Shown one piece after another: positions 44,640 to 56,136 of a stretch of 64,000 nucleotides of DNA. The stretch is taken from positions 62,001 through 126,000 of the forward strand of contig NW_013547000.1 of the NCBI RefSeq assembly GCF_000711695.1. Direction: 5' to 3'. This DNA comes from Tilletiaria anomala UBC 951. Taxonomy: Eukaryota > Basidiomycota > Exobasidiomycetes > Georgefischeriales > Tilletiariaceae. Position 1 is the stretch's first letter; each line of letters begins with the position of its first letter. The notes under the pieces are model-generated. The model had not been told where the DNA came from, did not search any database, and worked only from the letters and a program-made list of their open reading frames with translations. Position numbers and translations under genes: made by a program.

Positions 44640-46218
44640 GTACCTCCCACTCATCATTGCGGGGCTCGCTTTTACGCTTCTCCCACACTTCCTGCTGACC
44701 CTAACCCAGCGAGCCCCTCGCTGGCCAACCTTACGGGGTCAAAAGGCGGCTTGAAGGTGGAGCTGAAGGCACCGTCCCTTCGCACCCGCGGTCCGAGGAC
44801 TTTGTCTCTCTTTCGATTAAGCCAGCTTTTTAGACTCAATTATGTGAATACTAGCGAGGGTGCGAGCCTGAAAGGAACAAGTCAACGATCGAACTCAACG
44901 TTAGACAACGCCACCCATTTCTGCACGCCTTTCAGTCGGCATGTTCAGGCTACTACAAGTCGTGATCCGACCTTCCCCTGCCGATGGGTACCACGGTCGT
45001 CTCAACACTCAACTTTGGAAATCAGTCTTACGATATTGCGCACAACCTCGGGCTCGCTACCTTTGAGTATACGTGTCCAACCGTTTGCTCCCGCTGGATC
45101 GAGGCACTGAGGCAAACTATCACAGGAATACAAGTTGTGCGAATGCAGGTACGGCCGCATGCATCCAGGAGTGGAAGCGTTGGGCGTCTGAAATTGACAT
45201 TGGGCTCAATAAGTACTTTGCAAAAATTGAGAAACTCGTTTTCGCCAAGCGTCGCTCGTGGGCAAGCAGCAGCTTGACGGACGATTCGCCCGTCACGCTG
45301 ACACCGGCCGCGTCATCCCGGCCGGGGTCGACTCAGATGAGCACATTGTCAAAAACTTCATGCACAACAGGGGTCTACGTGCGGCCCTGCGCAGACAACG
45401 CTTAGCACGATTCCAAACATCCTCAACATCATCGTCTTTCACGAATACCCCGACACGGACATCCTACTTAGCGGTCAAGCTGCGATGAACGCAGGACAAA
45501 ATGGGTCATTGGAGATGTAAACTTGCTATCACACTTCCCGTGCTCGAAGAGATACTGATCCCCTCCCACTACAGTGCAATATAACTCCGTATCACACGCT
45601 AGCTGTGTAAACGTGACTGACACATTCCCCCAGCCACTGTGGCAGCTCATCACGGTGCTCGGCTAAGCCTCTCGCAACGCAACAGGCGCTTACCTGTACC
45701 AAGGCGGCACGTTCGCCCTGTAGTCGGGACAGCAGGAGCACAATGCGAGCACATCGGATAGCAGGCTCAGTTTCAGCGCTTGCGATATTGTCTATCCCCT
45801 TGATTCCTTCACGCACAGTGAGGCGAGGGCCAACCCCGGCTTCTTGAGCCAGCTCGGTTTTGTCGAGGCGTTCGTACAAGGCAAGGGAGCGAAGAGCAGC
45901 ACGCTGGATGTACCTGAGGACCTGGACGTCGATTTCTTTGCAGCTTTTGTGATGTGGCAAGGTAAGGTTGCGATGTATAGCTCAGGCAAAGATAGCGAAA
46001 AGCAAGCTGCCACGATGTCCTCTTGCATTTTGCAATTAGACACGCAGCCATTCTATTCCAACTCGGCATCCGAAGGCACCGTTATCCTAAACCTTTCATC
46101 TCTGATCGCGCTGTCGCGCGGCCAGCCGCGACCCTCCAAAGTGTACGCCAACTGCCTGATGGCCCCTTCTTTCCACGTGACCGACCCGAGAAACGCACAT
46201 AGGCGGGTCAGGGCTTGA
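44640..46218 (+). pseudogene. Decayed or rearranged gene fragments, family not recognised
   Basis: Several stretches on the plus strand look coding but lie in different frames without good splice sites to connect them. A signal-peptide-like segment MYLPLIIAGLAFTLL starts at 44638. A Cys-containing block, VVSTLNFGNQSYDIAHNLG, lies at about 44990-45050, and another at 45140-45290 includes EWKRWASEIDIGLNKYFAK. Near 45413-45520 is IVFHEYPDTDILLSGQAAM, and near 45800-46120 FTHSEARANPGFLSQLGF followed by about 100 more open codons. Together they suggest a former secreted protein that has lost its frame. I do not recognise the family. Alternatives are a multi-exon gene that I failed to assemble, or chance open frames. 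Confidence 0.35.
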
Positions 46219-47354
46219 AGACCGGCAAGCCCACCGGCTGCCTCGAGGTATAGCGTGTACCGTACGACGCGAAGCCCAACGTGAAGGGGGCGAAGCGCTG
46301 TTGGCCTGGCTGGAAGGAAAGTCTTTCGATGCTTCGTTGTATTTGAGCTCGGGTCGTATATGAGCTTGGAATGTATATTCGGCCGCATGTCACGATCGAT
46401 ACATTTTACATGCACTTCTTTGCCAATCGCATCACTGTGCGTCGGGGGACTCCTGCTTCTTCTGTCGTGGATATATTCAGATGAATCAGACTTGTACGAT
46501 GAGAGCATTGCTCATGTTAATGGCTACATATGGACTCGCGTAAATCGTAGATGTAGAGCACGGACCCTGGAGTAAGCACCAATTCGGGATGTAGGGGTTT
46601 TACCACATGTATCCACGGAGACCGGATGTGTTCGAGATGCTCGACGCATTTGCACCAAATTAGACAGGCCATAAGATGGCGGAGGTGAGTCAGGGGTCTC
46701 AATGTGAGCCGATAATCGATAACTGATGGCCGTTGCCGAAAAGGATCGGATGAATGAAGCAAGTTGTGGCTGGAACAGGTCTCCCTAACTGCGTGCAATT
46801 GCCAATTTATAACCTATTGACAGGCTCTGCTGACACTGGGCTTAGCAACGAAAGAACCTATGCTGCAAACTGAAATCTGGGACATCGTACTTATTCCCTC
46901 CAATTGCTTGTCTGGATGCCAGCGACATTCCACAAGGCCTACTCACTGTGGCCAGACAAATGATGCCCCGAAGTATCTCGCGGCTTGCAGAGCTCAGTTG
47001 CTCGCCCTGCATCATTGCCTGGTAAGGCTTTCTCGGGATTCGCGATAGGAAAGGCTCTGTCGATCTGTCTAGAGGTCTCAGCCTGTCCGAGCCGCCAAGT
47101 GTGAGCACCATTCATGATGCCGTTATACACTACGTAGTGCTCCGTCAGCCAGCCCGGGAGAATGCCAAGCAAAAGCATGGCTTTGACATTTCCCTTTAAC
47201 TCGTCAGTGCAGGCCGGTAACGGGTGAACGGTGCAATATGGTCGCCAGTCTGCCCCGGGAGGCCACGCTGGGTCACGACGACAACTACTGCAGCGCTCAC
47301 CACTCGAATGCAAATCAAAATGGGTTTGTGGGTTTGTGAGGGTTTCCCGAAGTC

Positions 47355-47420
47355 CGCGAGTTCCGGGCATAGATTCCGGGCTTGGGCGTTGGCCCGTGTC
47401 CGGGTTGTCCGGGTTGGAAT
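47355..47420. repeat. Short degenerate CCGGG-type repeat
   Basis: Several imperfect copies of a CCGGGTTG/TTCCGGGC-like core occur within about 65 bases. No element boundaries or coding region accompany it. Confidence 0.4.
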
Positions 47421-48689
47421 CTAACTGGGTTCGAGTCAATATGGCCTATAAAGCACTAGACCACTTCCCCAGAGTGCGGTGGAGCCAGGTGAGGGTGAGA
47501 GTTCAAGAGTTAAGGTGGGTGAGTCTCCGCCCGGCACTGCAGCACTCTTTCCAGCTCGCTGCACACACCTCGTCAAAGGGTCACAAGCCCCCGAGTAGGT
47601 TTTATCTAGTATACATGCAAGGTTCGGGCATGTGGCCAAATCTTTCCGGATGGAAGTATGCTTCACAAGAAACCAGCGGGTCAGCCGTGGAACTCGCACA
47701 ACCGGAACTTGGTCAATCCATGCACGTCCGGGTTTGACATCTGTAGTCTGTAGAGGGTAGGCTTGCCGCGCTCGCCGCTCACTCAACAATGACTGATGCA
47801 TGATAATGAACGACGGCCAATCATTGGAGTCATGTTCAGGATCGCGCGCCGAGTCGTGCAAAGGCGCGGGCGCGCTGCAGTCGGAATGATGCAGTGTTGC
47901 AGACTGCAGAGAATACTGACTTGGGCTAGGCAACGTTCGAGTGCCGATATACCGCATGACCGAGGACGAGCGGCGGAACGAGGGCGTTGTCGGGTTAGCA
48001 AGCAGCGCGAAATGTTCAGGCTTATATGCCGTACACTTGAGCATAGGAAGGATGGACGGTCGTGACGAACAAGCAATTTGTGCAAAGTTGATGCTTCATA
48101 CTTGAAAACGTGGAGCGGAACAGGCTCGAAACCTTGTAAATGTATGGGGGCACGAAAATCAACAAATACCTGCCGCTGGATGCACTGACACGTCCCCAAC
48201 CTAGCTCAATCTGCCGGGGCGACGGTCGCCATCCAGGGGCGATACATAACCATCTCCTCAAGTGGTTGACCGAGTACAGGGACATGATTGCGGGTCTCTG
48301 GATAGCGGTACGAACATGTGGGGTGTAGGGTGTATGTATGCAAGGGAGACCTGAGTCACGTTTGGGGGTTATGGAGGTGTCAATGCATATGAGTCGATGT
48401 TTGATTGTGCCCCCATGGGGCTGGCTCTTGTATTTGTGCTTTGATGAACGCACGCTACGGCACCCACGAGACACCGGACAGTTGTATATTAGGGTTGTGA
48501 GCAAAACTGAGGTGATCAGCGCGCGCCGCTGTCTCTGTCCTGCTTTACTCGCCGATACATGCTAATGCGTGCATCCGTCTGAGTGCATCTTCAGCATGCT
48601 ACTGGCTACGAGACCCGCAACCGCTCGTGGACTAGCCGGCAAGCGCCAGATTCGAAGGCACGCCCAAGTGAGTATCGGTGCATACAGAC

Positions 48690-49635
48690 ATGATGGAAGC
48701 CCAACTACAGGCCCTCAAGGTCGCCGACCTGAAGAGCCTGCTGCAGGCGTCCAGCCTGCCCGTTTCAGGCAACAAGCCAGATCTGGTCAAGCGTCTGCTC
48801 GAGAACCCGCAGGCGACGGCCAGTCTGAATAGTACTGCGCAAAACAGCGGTGCGAACGGCAGCAAAGCGGATGAAGAGGACTTGCTTGCTTTCGATGGAG
48901 ATGCATCCAAGCCGGACGCAGATGCTGCTGCTCCAGCCCCCGCAGCAGGTCTTCCAGCGAATGCTTCAGCTTCCGTGAAGGCAGAGTCTGCACCTACACC
49001 AAACGCAGAAGCAGCGGATATACCCAAAGCATCTACAACTGCAACTGCTGCGGCGTGTGTCGCTCCCGCTCCCACCGAAGCAGAGCTGAAAGCGGCGCAG
49101 ATAGTCGAGCTCCAAAAGCGCCTGAAGCGTCTGCAGAAGTTCGGCGGCTCGACAGCAGAGGCCGAAGAGATGCAGCGACAGATCGAGCGGACGGAAAAGT
49201 ACGGCGTCTCGCTCGACGCACACAAGGCGATGGGCATTGCACAGCTGAACTCCGAGTTGGGTGAGGGTAGAGGTCCGAGAGAGGGCCGCAAGAAGGAAGG
49301 GGTTGACAATCAAGCGAGCGCCAAGCCTGATCCGCCAAAGCCTGAGATGGTAAGTCTGCTCCCTCAGCATTGTATGTGAGCCCCCGCACTCCGATGTGAC
49401 GCTGAAGGAAGAAATTTCTCTTCCCTTCGCTCTTGTGTTTGTCCCACTACTACAGGAGGAATCCAAGGCAGCACGCATCGCACGTGAGCAAGCGGATGCA
49501 GCAGCCAAGCAGCGGCGCCTTGAGCGATTCGGGCCCGTTATTGGCGGCAACGATACTGCCGCAAGCGGCGAGAAACGCAACTTGACCGACTCTGGCCCGG
49601 AAAGGGCCGACTCCAAGAAGGCAAAAAGGGTGTAA
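48690..49635 (+). CDS. THO1: THO1/SARNP-type SAP-domain protein
   Basis: Two exons, 48690-49349 and 49456-49635 (106-base intron, GTAAGT-CAG), encode 279 residues. Tho1 (human SARNP/CIP29) binds nucleic acid and works with THO/TREX in mRNP assembly and export in the nucleus. The SAP motif is at residues 5-40: LQALKVADLKSLLQASSLPV followed by GNKPDLVKRLLEN. A disordered Ala/Pro/Ser region follows. Then comes a charged helical segment ELQKRLKRLQKFGGSTAEAE, and after the intron the Tho1-type motif AAKQRRLERFG near the C-terminus. The tail is basic (KKAKRV). The start is an ATG immediately before the SAP domain. The frame is open upstream to a GTG at 48678, which is ignored. Confidence 0.88.
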
Positions 49636-50031
49636 TTTGCTTTCCAGCCGCATACTTGAACGGTCGCCCCCAAAGGAAAAGTCAAGCACTGGGAGTGTAT
49701 TATACAAAGGAGGCCGATGAAAGCCAGTATCAGGTGCTGCGTGGTTAACCGAGGAGCGACTGCCAATAGATGCTGCAGACCGGCTCCTCTGCCACCCACG
49801 CTCTCATGCGTTTCGTGCAATGCAGAATGCATGAAAGATAAAAGGGACCAAAGTTGACTGTGGCATTGCTTGACGATCTACGCCTGTTACAGCACACCTC
49901 GCGATGTTTGATAAAATGTAGGAAGAGATATACTGGGGCAATAGCAGATGCGAATGTACACGCATAAACCAGTGGACGTGCGACGACATGTGGCGGGAGC
50001 AGGGGGGAAGAAGGTAAATGATAAAGCGCCA
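49636..50031. other. Convergent 3' spacer
   Basis: About 400 bases between the stops of the THO1-like gene and the kinase gene, expected to carry the two 3' untranslated regions. No other structure is seen. Confidence 0.45.
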
Positions 50032-53000
50032 TCATGGAATGCGCTCCAATGTGGCTTTCACCTCTTTCGCCGAAGGTCGCAGTCTGGGATCGGTCTGCAG
50101 CATCCTCGCGAGCAAGTCTCGCGCTGCGCCCGGCAGTCTCCCGCCACCAGGCAAAATCATCGCCGGTGCACCGTCAGTGTAATGCCTATTGAGATCCGCT
50201 TGCTCTGCTTTCGTCAGCTCGGTCGTCTCTCCAAATAGTCCGTGCCCTGGGCTGTGTGCCTCGTCGTGGTGGCTGCTTTTGCGCTTTGCTGCGCGTTCAA
50301 GCGCGGCAGCGACCGAGACATACAGCTGTGAGGCCGCTGCAGAGTTGGCGGAAGAGACAGAACCGGATGAGCGCTCTCGGCCTGCAATCTTGTTGTACGG
50401 GCGTGACGGCGGACCGGCGGCCGCCGTACTGGAATTAGAGTTGACCTCTTCTGCAGACATCCGCGCAGGTGGCGAAGACGCGAGCGCCTGCTCCTGGGAA
50501 GCCTGGAAAGACGCTGTTCGACGCAGCGATTTTGAGAACGGAAGCGGTAGATGAGACGTGCTAGATGCGCCACGCGCAGAGACCGAAGCCGAAGGATGGG
50601 CAGTTAGGGTAGTATGAATAGACGCAGCGCGTGCGAGCGGGCTGTGGGGGTCTGACCCGAGCGGGTCGCTCTTCATGTGATGATCAGTTTTGATGAAGCC
50701 TTCATCATCGCCGAGTAGACTGGCAATGGCCAGTGCCGATGGCGCGCGCGTACTCATGTTCGTGAGGTTGGAGGCGACGCTGTCAATGCTATCCATGCTG
50801 CCATCGCGGCGATGGTAGCTGCTGCCGTGCGTGCCACTTCTTCGCTCGCGAAGGCTGCTCTTGCGAGAGGCACAAGCACTGCCTGCGCCACTGTTGTAGC
50901 CTTCGGCTACATTCATGCGACGCACGCGTTCGGCCTCCTCGCTTTCAAAGAAGATGCGCTTGCGATGAAGAATGTCGACCATACTGTTTGCACGCGCGAA
51001 TGGCTCGACGCCGGAGGCGAGCGAGTACAGCACAGCACCCATGCTCCAGACATCCACCTCATAGCCAAAGGGCATGCCACCGCTGATAGCCCGCGTCAAC
51101 TCTGGCGCCCCATAAGCTGGCGTGCCAAGGCCCGCACCATCAGTCGGAGGCGCATTAGGGTCGATCCAGAGGGTAGAGTTAAAATCACAGAGCTTCAATG
51201 TGAGGTCCTCGGTGAGCTGAATGTGTGACAAAAGCGCAAGGTTAGCACTCTCACAAAGTCCCACCATGTTGATTGCCCAACGTAAAAACGCACCAAGATG
51301 TTCTCCTTCTTCACATCGGCATGCACTGCGCCCTTTTCGTGCATCCAAGTTAGCACGTCGGCCAGCTGGCGCGCCCACTGCAGCCACTGCTCAACGTCAA
51401 TGTACTCTGGGTGTTTACGCGCAAATGAGTAGAGTGAATGCGGCATCAACTCGAGCAAAATGAGCAATCGTGGCGTATCGTGTGTCGTCGGCCTTGCCGC
51501 TCCCCCTCCCGCTGCCCTGCTTGCTACTGATGATTCTGCTGCGAATGCTGCTGATGCTGGTGATGGTCCGCCTCCAGCTTCAGCTTGGGCTCCAGCTGTG
51601 GCTCCTTCTGCGACTGTACTGCTGGTCTCTGCGACGCCAGTGAGCGCGGGCGATGCCGCAGCCAAGTCTGCGAGCGCATTGGGCTGGCTGGACCAGCTGG
51701 GCATTTCGCTTGCGCTCCTCACATTGTCGTGGCTGACCGTCTCGCCCTTGATCTCGAACGGCTGCGACGCAAGACGTCGATGCGACAGCGACGACTCTTT
51801 AGTGTGAGGAGGTGGAGAGGGGGACTTGCACGCCTTTCCCACCAGTGCAGGATCGCTTGCAAGCTGAGAGGGAATGGACACGTCGCTGGATGCTTGGCCA
51901 TGGACCATAGGGGCCACAAGACCGGCGCTGCTGCTGCTTCCGCCTCCGCCCTTTGTCGGCGTTGCGAACGTAGAGGGGACGCCGACACCGAGGAGACCCA
52001 TAGATGCCTTCTTTCGCATGGCAGGTGTGTCGGAAGGAGTGGGGTCTGCAGGACGATCCGGCTTTTCACAACCGGTGTTGCTCCGCTGCGGTGTGCCAGA
52101 CGCGGACGTATCGGTCGACATGGCCCCCGACGCGCGTTCCGCCCCGGCTCTCGTAGCGACAGGAGCAGCTGCAGCTCCTGCGGAAGCAATGGGGGCGCTG
52201 GCCGTCTCGACCTCGTCTTTAATGTCGATCAGCCTGACGATGCCAGGATGGCTTCCAAGTCTGCGCAACGCGAACGCCTCATCGAGCCCGACAAGCTGCG
52301 CGGTCTTGTCCGCGTGCAGACGCTTGATCGCACAGAGCTTCCAGCCCGACTCGGACGTCAAGTGGGACAGCGCCAAGCTCTCGTTTGAGATGGGCGACGA
52401 GGGCGATTCGACGCCGCCGCCTGCTCCTTCCCTTCCGCCTGCTCCCCCTTGAGCTGCTGCTGCGCTCCTGTCCACCTCCAAGCTAAAGCTCCTGGACGGA
52501 CCGGCGCGCGCACTGCCATTGCCCATACTCATACCCATACCACTACTGCTGCCGTCGCCCATACCACTACTGCTGCCGTCGCCCATACCACTACTGCTGC
52601 CGTCGCCAGTGGCAGCATCGGCGGTGCGCCGCCTGCGGTAGGCGCCGAGGTAGACGGTGCAGTGCCTGCCTTCGCCGAGGAAGTACTCCTTGGTGGGGCG
52701 CAAGCGGAACTCGACGCTCTCGTTGTTACGCTTGCGGATGCGCGCGCGCTCCTGCGCGCGCTGCTCGTTCGTCCGGCGGCCTGTGGACGGCTTGCGCGCG
52801 TGCCCCAGCATCGCCGGCGCACCGCCTCCGCTGTCACCACCACTATCGCCCGCGAAGCCAGGGGAAGGTGGAACCGCGCCGCGGCGCGGGGGCGGCGCGA
52901 CAGCAGCGGAAGCGTCGTAGAAGGACGAGTTGCTGCGCTTGGACCGCATCGCTGGTGCCTCATCCGTAGCGGCGAAGGGCGATGGGGAGTGCAGAGGTGG

Positions 53001-54197
53001 CAGCGTTTCTGCAGCGCCGTTGCCGTTGTCCGTGCCCGTGTAGCAGTACAAGGAGGAGGAGGAGGAGGACGGCACGAGCGATGAGTGCGAGGGCGCACCG
53101 GCACGCAGATCGCTGCCGCCGCTGCTGCTGCTGCGCGCATGCGTTCCATTCAGGAAGCCATTAGTGCTCGTGCTGCTGCTCGAGCGCAGCCGTTGCTGGT
53201 GGTGCTCGCGGTGGTGCTCCGCAGACGCAGACGCTGAAGTTGATGATGCCGACGCCGCCCACGGGAGCTGCGGCAGTTGCGGGGGGACGGGGCTGGCAGC
53301 AGCAGCTGCCGCACCGGCAGACGCGGCGCGAGGCGAGAAGAGCGGGCCCATGCGCGGCGCGGGGAGTACGACGGGAGACGGCGCGCTAAAGATGTCGTTG
53401 CGGCTGCCGCTTCCGCTGGACGTGACGCGCGCGTTGGCGGTGGACGCGAACACGGACAGGGCCGCGTCCGTCTCGCCCGGCGTAGTGCTCGACGCCGGCG
53501 CCGAAGTGCCCGGCAATTGCGCCCCCGCTCCGGCGCAGGCGCCACGCGGAGGAGGCGCAAATGTGAGGAGCGACAGGCTCGGCCGGTTGGCGGACATGCT
53601 GGACCCTGTACCCGTAGCCGTTACCGTTTGAGATGCAGATGCAAATTCCGAGCCAAGCTTGCTCCCACCAGCACCAGGACCAGGACCTGCTGCTACAACA
53701 TCTGAATGTGCGCACTGCGCATCGCTCTGCAGAGGCCACACAGACGCTGGCGGCGCGGTGACGTCGAGGAGGCCGGCGCGAAAGAGGGAGGGAGCTGTGC
53801 CACTGAGCAGCGGCAGACCGTCGATGTCGTCGCGTCGTGATGGACGCCCAAAGCCGCTTCCAGGCGTGAAGATGTCGTCGGCGACGGCGCGGGGCGGGAG
53901 TGGCGCTGCGGGCGCTGGAGTTGGTGCTGGCGAGGGCGACGCTTCACTTGTGCTCGATGGATCAGGTGAGAAGAGACGGCGTGTAAAGCGGTTGCCGGTG
54001 CTGCTGTGCGGCTGCTGGCTGGTTGGCACTGGTGCGGATGCAGTGGATGAGATGCTGGTGGTCGCGTCGTCGCGCTGCGCCTCGAGCTCGGGCGAGTGGG
54101 GAACGACGGAGAGCTTGCGCGGGGCCCAGCGGTCGAGGGGCGAGGAGGAGCCCGCTGGCTTGGCTGCGTGGCGCCCTGCTGCTGTGTCTGCCACCAT
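50032..54197 (-). CDS. Atypical protein kinase with HAD and DFN motifs and large internal insertions
   Basis: Two exons, 54197-51294 and 51216-50032 (intron 51293-51217), encode 1362 residues; an ATG at 54527 would add 110. The N-terminal half is Ser/Pro/Ala-rich and disordered. The kinase domain starts with LGEGRHCTVYLGAY (Gly-rich loop). About 75 Gly/Ser residues then intervene before CAIKRLHADK (ATP-binding Lys). A second insertion of roughly 250 residues separates LIDIKDE from LLILLELMPHSLYSF. The catalytic loop is HADVKKEN (Ala for the usual Arg), reaching the intron, followed by LKLCDFNSTLW (Asn for Gly in DFG) and GTPAYGAPEL. Lys, the catalytic Asp, the loop Asn and the DFN Asp are all retained, so it is probably active. 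About 190 Ser-rich residues interrupt the C-lobe before the end, LLARMLQTDPRLRPSAKEVK. The exact kinase family is not recognised. Confidence 0.82.
52534..52605 (-). repeat. 24-base minisatellite, three perfect units, in the kinase gene
   Basis: Three head-to-tail copies of a 24-base unit encode an 8-residue Gly/Met/Asp/Ser repeat (GDGSSSGM). They lie in the insertion between the Gly-rich loop and the ATP-binding lysine. The identity between units suggests recent expansion and likely length variation between strains. Confidence 0.85.
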
Positions 54198-54930
54198 GCT
54201 TTCCGCCCTGTCTACTGTGAATGCTGCATCCGACCGAAGCGGCGGTGCCTTGGATATGGGCGCGGGCGATGGTTTGTATTCTGCAGGGGAGGGGTGGGAG
54301 GAGCGTGATGGCTTGCTCCTTGCTCGCTCGCTGCTGGTACTTTCGCTCTGCACACACCAGCTCCCACCAGCTCGCGAGCGCGGGGCAGCTGCGTTCTGCG
54401 AGCGTGTGTGCCGCCGTGGCTGGCTGCTAACAAGTAATGGGTATGCTCGCCCCCTACACGGGACACAGCGCCGAGCCTGTACGAGGAGAGATGCATGCGA
54501 CCCAGGCTGGCTGATTTTGTATAGCATTGTAATGGTCTGGCCTGGATAGATTGCTCTCGTTTCGTTCTCAGCCACTCACAATCCACCCGCCACCCAGCGG
54601 GCAGAGGGCGGCCGCTACTGCGCTGCAGTGCCGTCCACTGGCGCACCAAGTCAGCAACGGCCAGTCAGCAGTCAAGGGCACGTGCGCTCTCTGTAGACAG
54701 TGTCCCTTACATACATACTCGATGCCCTCTGCAGGTGAACGGCGGCTAGCCGGTCCCCCGCAGCACACTGCACACCAACGTCACGTGACCCTCTCTTTCC
54801 ACGCGAGCCCCGGCAGATAGCATGCAGGATAGCTTTGGCATTCGAGACCGCCTCTCCCCCTCCTCTTCCATCACCTACCCACCTATCTCTTTCCCAACAG
54901 CCGCACCAGCACCGAGAACGCTCAGCAACA
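54198..54930. promoter_or_regulatory. Divergent region between the kinase and CWC24
   Basis: About 730 bases separate the chosen starts. It contains the 10-base E-box palindrome GTCACGTGAC at 54780-54789. Open frames on both strands extend into it from the two genes without conserved sequence; the kinase frame has an alternative ATG at 54527. Confidence 0.5.
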
Positions 54931-56136
54931 ATGGCGTCTACCGAGACAGAAGCAGCGTCTCCACCAGCCTCGGTGCTGTTCAAGAAAAAGAAGCGCAGCG
55001 CCGCCGCCGCAACAGCAGCAGCAGGCGCAGCCCCCACTGCTCCGCCACCACCCACGTCAGCCGCAGCTCGACACGGCGACGGCGACGACGACCAGAAAGA
55101 GGAGGAGAAGGGGCAGCCCCGCTCCTCGCCTGTGGTTCGGCTGCGCAAAGGCGGGCCGTCGCGCTCCGCTCGTTCGGGACCGCTCTCCGCATCCACCGGC
55201 CTTGCGCGCCGGCTTCGCGACCAACAGGATGACGATGAGGAAGGGGGGGAGGGCGGCGGCGAGTGGGTCGACCGCTTTGGCGAGACAATTCATGAAACAG
55301 GCACGGCGGGCAGCGCCGGCGCCAAGCGCAAGCGCGGCGTCGATGGCCTGCTCGAAGGTCTCGATGAGGATGCGCAGCGCACCGATGCTGCAGTGCCCGT
55401 GTCCTCCTCAGCAGCAGCGAAAGCGACAGACAGCGCTGCCGCCGACAAGTCGTACCGCGGCTCGGCGGCGTACGCGTCGTACCTACCAGTGCGCGACGCG
55501 GGGCAGTCGTCCAAGCTGACCGCGGCGGCGGCCAAAGGTCCGATCCAGGCGAGCAAGCACATCCGCACCGTTACCACCGTCGACTACCAGCCAGACATCT
55601 GCAAGGACTACAAGGAGACCGGCTACTGCGGTTTTGGAGACACATGCAAGTTCCTGCACGACCGCTCCGACTACCTCGCAGGCTGGCAGCTCGATGCACT
55701 CGTCAATTCCCACGCGCGGCGCGGTGACGACGACGACAATGTCGACGACAAGGACGGCGAGGAGGACGAGGAGGAAATCCCGTTCGCGTGCCTCATCTGC
55801 CGCAAGCCATTCACGGACCCGGTCGTGACGCGGTGCGGGCACTACTTCTGCAGCGCATGTGCGGTCCGGCGCTTCCGTGAGCGGACCAGCAAGTGTTTCG
55901 CCTGCGGCGCACAGACCGGCGGCCTCTTCAATAGCGCTGCCAACGTCCTGCGCAGGATGCACGCGCTCAAGCGCCGCCGCGAAGACGACAGGCTGCGCAA
56001 GCGCACCCGCTGGCTGCCCGCTGGCGAGCTGACCCAGGACCACGACGGAAGCGGCGACAGCGACAGCGGCGCAGAGAACGACCTCGGCATCCAAGGCGTC
56101 ACCGTTATCACCGGAGACGGCCAGGACGCGAGATGA
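54931..56136 (+). CDS. CWC24: CWC24: CCCH zinc-finger and RING splicing factor (RNF113 family)
   Basis: An intronless frame of 401 residues from the ATG at 54931. Cwc24 (RNF113A in humans) binds the 5' splice site and helps activate the spliceosome before the first catalytic step. The order is typical: a basic N-terminus with FKKKKRS, a low-complexity region, the conserved block RTVTTVDYQPDICKDYKETG, a CCCH finger (C-KDYKETGY-C-GFGDT-C-KFL-H, about residues 228-246), then the linker SDYLAGWQLD. A RING finger follows at about residues 287-325 with CLIC, RCGHYFC and CFAC and ends in TGGLFNSA. The C-terminal tail is charged, with many Arg then Asp/Ser residues. The first in-frame ATG lies just before the conserved basic start; upstream codons to 54835 lack ATG. 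Confidence 0.93.
   Translation: MASTETEAASPPASVLFKKKKRSAAAATAAAGAAPTAPPPPTSAAARHGDGDDDQKEEEKGQPRSSPVVRLRKGGPSRSARSGPLSASTGLARRLRDQQDDDEEGGEGGGEWVDRFGETIHETGTAGSAGAKRKRGVDGLLEGLDEDAQRTDAAVPVSSSAAAKATDSAAADKSYRGSAAYASYLPVRDAGQSSKLTAAAAKGPIQASKHIRTVTTVDYQPDICKDYKETGYCGFGDTCKFLHDRSDYLAGWQLDALVNSHARRGDDDDNVDDKDGEEDEEEIPFACLICRKPFTDPVVTRCGHYFCSACAVRRFRERTSKCFACGAQTGGLFNSAANVLRRMHALKRRREDDRLRKRTRWLPAGELTQDHDGSGDSDSGAENDLGIQGVTVITGDGQDAR

Larger units (their letters stand above)
43403..48689. other. Gene-poor 5 kb interval with scattered coding-like fragments
   Basis: No intact gene is supported here. The first 246 bases (43403-43648) continue the LeuRS frame without ATG. From about 44640 to 46220 there are decayed-looking coding fragments, listed separately. 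From 46220 to 48680 I see no protein-like frame. A CCGGGTTG-type degenerate repeat lies at about 47355-47420. CACGTG cores occur near 43990 and 46176. Mean composition looks less GC-rich than in the flanking genes. Confidence 0.5.

Noticed and set aside
47405-47440. GGGTTCGAGTC, resembling a tRNA T-arm
   Set aside because: It lies at the end of a degenerate CCGGG-type repeat and no cloverleaf could be built upstream.
46220-48600. Several 150-200 codon frames in the gene-poor interval
   Set aside because: They overlap on both strands, lack any conserved-looking block and could arise by chance in GC-rich DNA.
48670-48690. GTGAGT...ACAG pair just before the THO1-like start
   Set aside because: The two sites are only about 20 bases apart, too short for a spliceosomal intron.
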